DNA of 19,675 nt from Patescibacteria group bacterium UBA5532 (GTDB lineage: Bacteria > Patescibacteriota > Gracilibacteria > BD1-5 > UBA2023), in NCBI GenBank assembly GCA_002426885.1, contig DINU01000010.1, positions 1 through 19,675 of the forward strand. Reading direction: 5' to 3'. The notes below the pieces were generated by a model. That model saw only the letters and a program-made list of their open reading frames with translations, was not told the DNA's origin and searched no databases. Of the stretch, positions 17,988 to 19,675 are shown piece after piece. Every line of letters starts with the position of its first letter. The first letter of the stretch is position 1. A program made the translations under genes and the position numbers.

Positions 17988-18875
17988 ATGTTTGCGCTCT
18001 TAAAACGGATGGGACTCTTCCTTCTCACGAATCTCTTGGTTGTGGCACTTCTCAGTATCGCGATCATCGTGATCGAAGCTGTGACAGGGATTAATATCAC
18101 GGGAAATGGCTATACGCAGATTCTGATCTACGCTTTTGTGGTCGGTTTTGCGGGATCATTTATCTCGCTTGCGATGTCGCGCTGGAGTGCGAAACGCATG
18201 TATGGTATCACGCCGGTCTCTGCATCTGATGCTATCCATCTCTCCGGGAAAGAACAGGCTGTCTATAATCTCGTCAATTCTCTCGCAACGCAGTATGGTA
18301 TTACGATGCCAGAAGTCGGATTCTATGAGAGCGACGAGGCGAATGCTTTCGCGACAGGAATGACAAAAAATAGCTCACTTGTGGCAGTCTCGAGCGGACT
18401 CCTCCAGAAGATGGATATGTGAGCGATCGAAGGGGTCGTCGCACATGAGATGTCACATATTCTGAATGGCGATATGGTCACGATGACATTACTCCAGGGG
18501 ATTCTGAATACGTTCGTCGTATTTATCTCTCGGGTCGTCGCGATGTCATGAAGTGACGAAGAATGAGGACATATAAATCTCTTCCTCTATATCTTTCTCC
18601 AGTTCGTGCTCGGACTCCTCGCATCGATGGTCATCATGTGGTTCTCGCGTCATCGAGAATATCGAGCAGACGAGGGAAGTGCTGAGAAAGTCGGAAAAGA
18701 GAAAATGATCGCAGCTCTGAAGTCCCTTCAGGCACTCTATCCGAGCATGCGACCAGCTGAAGAATCGAATATGACGGCGTTCGCTATATCCGCGAAAGAT
18801 GGTACAGGAATCATGCGACTCTTCGCATCACATCCTGACCTCGAAGATCGTATCCGCAATCTAGAGAATCGGTAG
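17988..18875 (+). CDS. htpX: HtpX-family membrane zinc metalloprotease (M48)
   Basis: The 295-residue protein is of normal HtpX length and ends at TAG 18873. It has two N-terminal membrane helices (LFLLTNLLVVALLSIAIIVI and ILIYAFVVGFAGSFISLAM), then GITMPEVGFYESDEANAFAT, the zinc motif HEMSH (H153, E154, H157), and a third ligand E224 in SRHREYRADEGSA. Two further membrane helices flank GILNTFVVFISRVVAM and FLQFVLGLLASMVIMW. The C-terminus SHPDLEDRIRNL is typical. TGAs encode Gly in QKMDMGAIEGVVAHE, where Gly is usual, and twice in the loop MSGSDEEGGHINLF. HtpX degrades misfolded membrane proteins. It starts 89 nt from the divergent rnhB-queH start, with a T-rich sequence instead of an SD before the ATG. 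Confidence 0.96.
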
Positions 18876-18916
18876 GATTTTGTGATAGAGTTCTCGAGAA
18901 GTGGCAGAGTCATGAA

Positions 18917-18949
18917 AAAATCTTCCGAGAGAGGGGAGATTTTGTTTTT
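18917..18949 (+). terminator. Rho-independent terminator of htpX
   Basis: Ten-base-pair stem AAAATCTTCC (18917-18926) with GGGAGATTTT (18934-18943), one G-U pair, followed by GTTTTT. The A-rich 5' side would also serve the convergent gene on the minus strand. Confidence 0.8.
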
Positions 18950-18961
18950 CAGGAGGGTAGA

Positions 18962-19345
18962 TTATGTATTTTCTTCAGGGAGAAGAGATTGTATTCTTGC
19001 TCTTGTATTTCTGATTTTTTTCAGAGATTCATGACCTGTTTCGTTTAGTATTTTTTCTAACTTTCAGTAAAGACTAACTAATGCACTTCTTGCAAAATTC
19101 ACATGAGCAGTATCCAAAGAATCAATAGTATCCTCAAGAATTCCCAAAGCATTTAAGATATTTGTTATACCACTGGCACTATCACCATTATTAGTGTCGC
19201 CTATTTTTGCGAGCATTTTTTCTATCTTCCCTATTTGACTCGAAAGATGGCATAATGTCGTGTAGAGGCTTGGATCAGTTTTGTTTAACCCACTCGGTAC
19301 AGTTGATGGGTCCGGTTGGTTCCTTGACGGTGTGTTTGTTGTCAT
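18962..19345 (-). CDS. Hypothetical helical protein
   Basis: The 127-residue protein starts at ATG 19345. The TGA at 19064-19066 is read as Gly and the frame continues through GKLEKILNETGHESLKKI and RNTRARIQSLLPEENT to TAA 18962. Residues 1-25 are polar and Pro/Ser/Thr-rich, so probably disordered. The rest is predicted to be helical with hydrophobic spacing that could form coiled coils (SSQIGKIEKMLAKIGD, ITNILNALGILEDTIDSL). I do not recognise a family. It follows the edge gene by 46 nt on the same strand and is probably cotranscribed with it. Confidence 0.65.
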
Positions 19346-19391
19346 GATGAAGAAAATTTATAGTTAGGAGTGAAAAAAGAGAAGAGTCTAT

Positions 19392-19675
19392 TTATTTAGT
19401 GACGATCCCGTCCGGGTATTCTTTTTTAAAGGTTTCCATATCTTGGTTAGAGATAAATCATTGTATAAATAACTTTTGCATTACATCATCCCAAGAAATA
19501 TCTACCCCCATAGTATTATAGGTTTCTTGTTTATGCAAAAAAATGATATAAATTACCTCCATAAGTGCTAATAATTCGTTTTTATTTTCTATATGTTCTA
19601 TTACGGTAGATTTTCCGAATCGAGCTATCTGAGATAAAATTAACTCAATGGCTCTATAGTAAACTAACTTGAATA
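19392..19675 (-). CDS. Hypothetical protein, N-terminus beyond the window
   Basis: The partial gene's 3' end is TAA 19392; its start lies past the right edge. The 94 visible codons include one TGA-Gly (LFIQGFISNQDMETFKKEY) and read as a mostly helical, soluble protein (YYRAIELILSQIARFGKSTV, IEHIENKNELLALMEVIYII, GVDISWDDVMQKLF). Base composition is more AT-rich than the ileS region. Not recognised; no function is proposed. Confidence 0.65.

Noticed and set aside
1..19675. CRISPR arrays, tRNA/rRNA genes, insertion sequences, phage genes
   Set aside because: No direct-repeat arrays, tRNA arms, transposases or phage structural proteins were seen on either strand.

Overview
The window comes from a bacterium that reads UGA as glycine (genetic code 25), which points to Gracilibacteria (BD1-5) or Absconditabacteria (SR1) of the Candidate Phyla Radiation. 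Under the standard code almost every gene here is cut by in-frame TGA. With TGA read as Gly, long intact proteins appear, and the TGAs fall on invariant glycines: the DGGGSS motif of a phosphodiester glycosidase, KHKGYGT of RNase HII, and both glycine positions around the Nudix box. Genuine stops are TAA or TAG. Which of the two phyla cannot be decided from the sequence.

Layout, left to right. Minus strand: a frameshifted nucleoside-deoxyribosyltransferase-like gene behind trpS. Plus strand: a CBS-domain gene with a HEPN-like N-terminus; a large DUF4153-like membrane protein ending in a strong terminator; then a compact group of GT2-GtrA fusion glycosyltransferase, membrane-anchored phosphodiester glycosidase, a small four-helix membrane protein and an MFS transporter, followed by a pirin. 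Next is a T-box leader, then a giant ileS (1564 residues). Minus strand: a secreted CHAP-domain hydrolase. Plus strand: an unrecognised lipoprotein. Minus strand: an RNase HII-QueH fusion. Plus strand: htpX. The right edge has two unrecognised minus-strand genes, one cut by the window end.

The standout is ileS. A complete isoleucyl-tRNA synthetase of the usual ~1050 residues carries three separate enzyme domains nested inside it in one open frame: a Nudix hydrolase inside the CP1 editing domain, an RBBP9-like alpha/beta hydrolase between editing and catalytic segments, and a histidine phosphatase between the catalytic core and the anticodon-binding domain. All three keep catalytic residues. 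The gene sits behind a leader with a T-box GGTGGTACC element, an antiterminator, a competing terminator and a UGGU bulge matching the ACCA end expected of tRNA-Ile. A second unusual fusion joins RNase HII and epoxyqueuosine reductase QueH with almost no linker.

Most genes have pyrimidine-rich sequence rather than a Shine-Dalgarno before the ATG, and some have a -10 box so close that leaderless mRNA is likely. The CHAP gene is an exception: it has a strong SD, its own promoter and terminator, and no TGA among its 30 internal glycines, suggesting acquisition from a standard-code donor.
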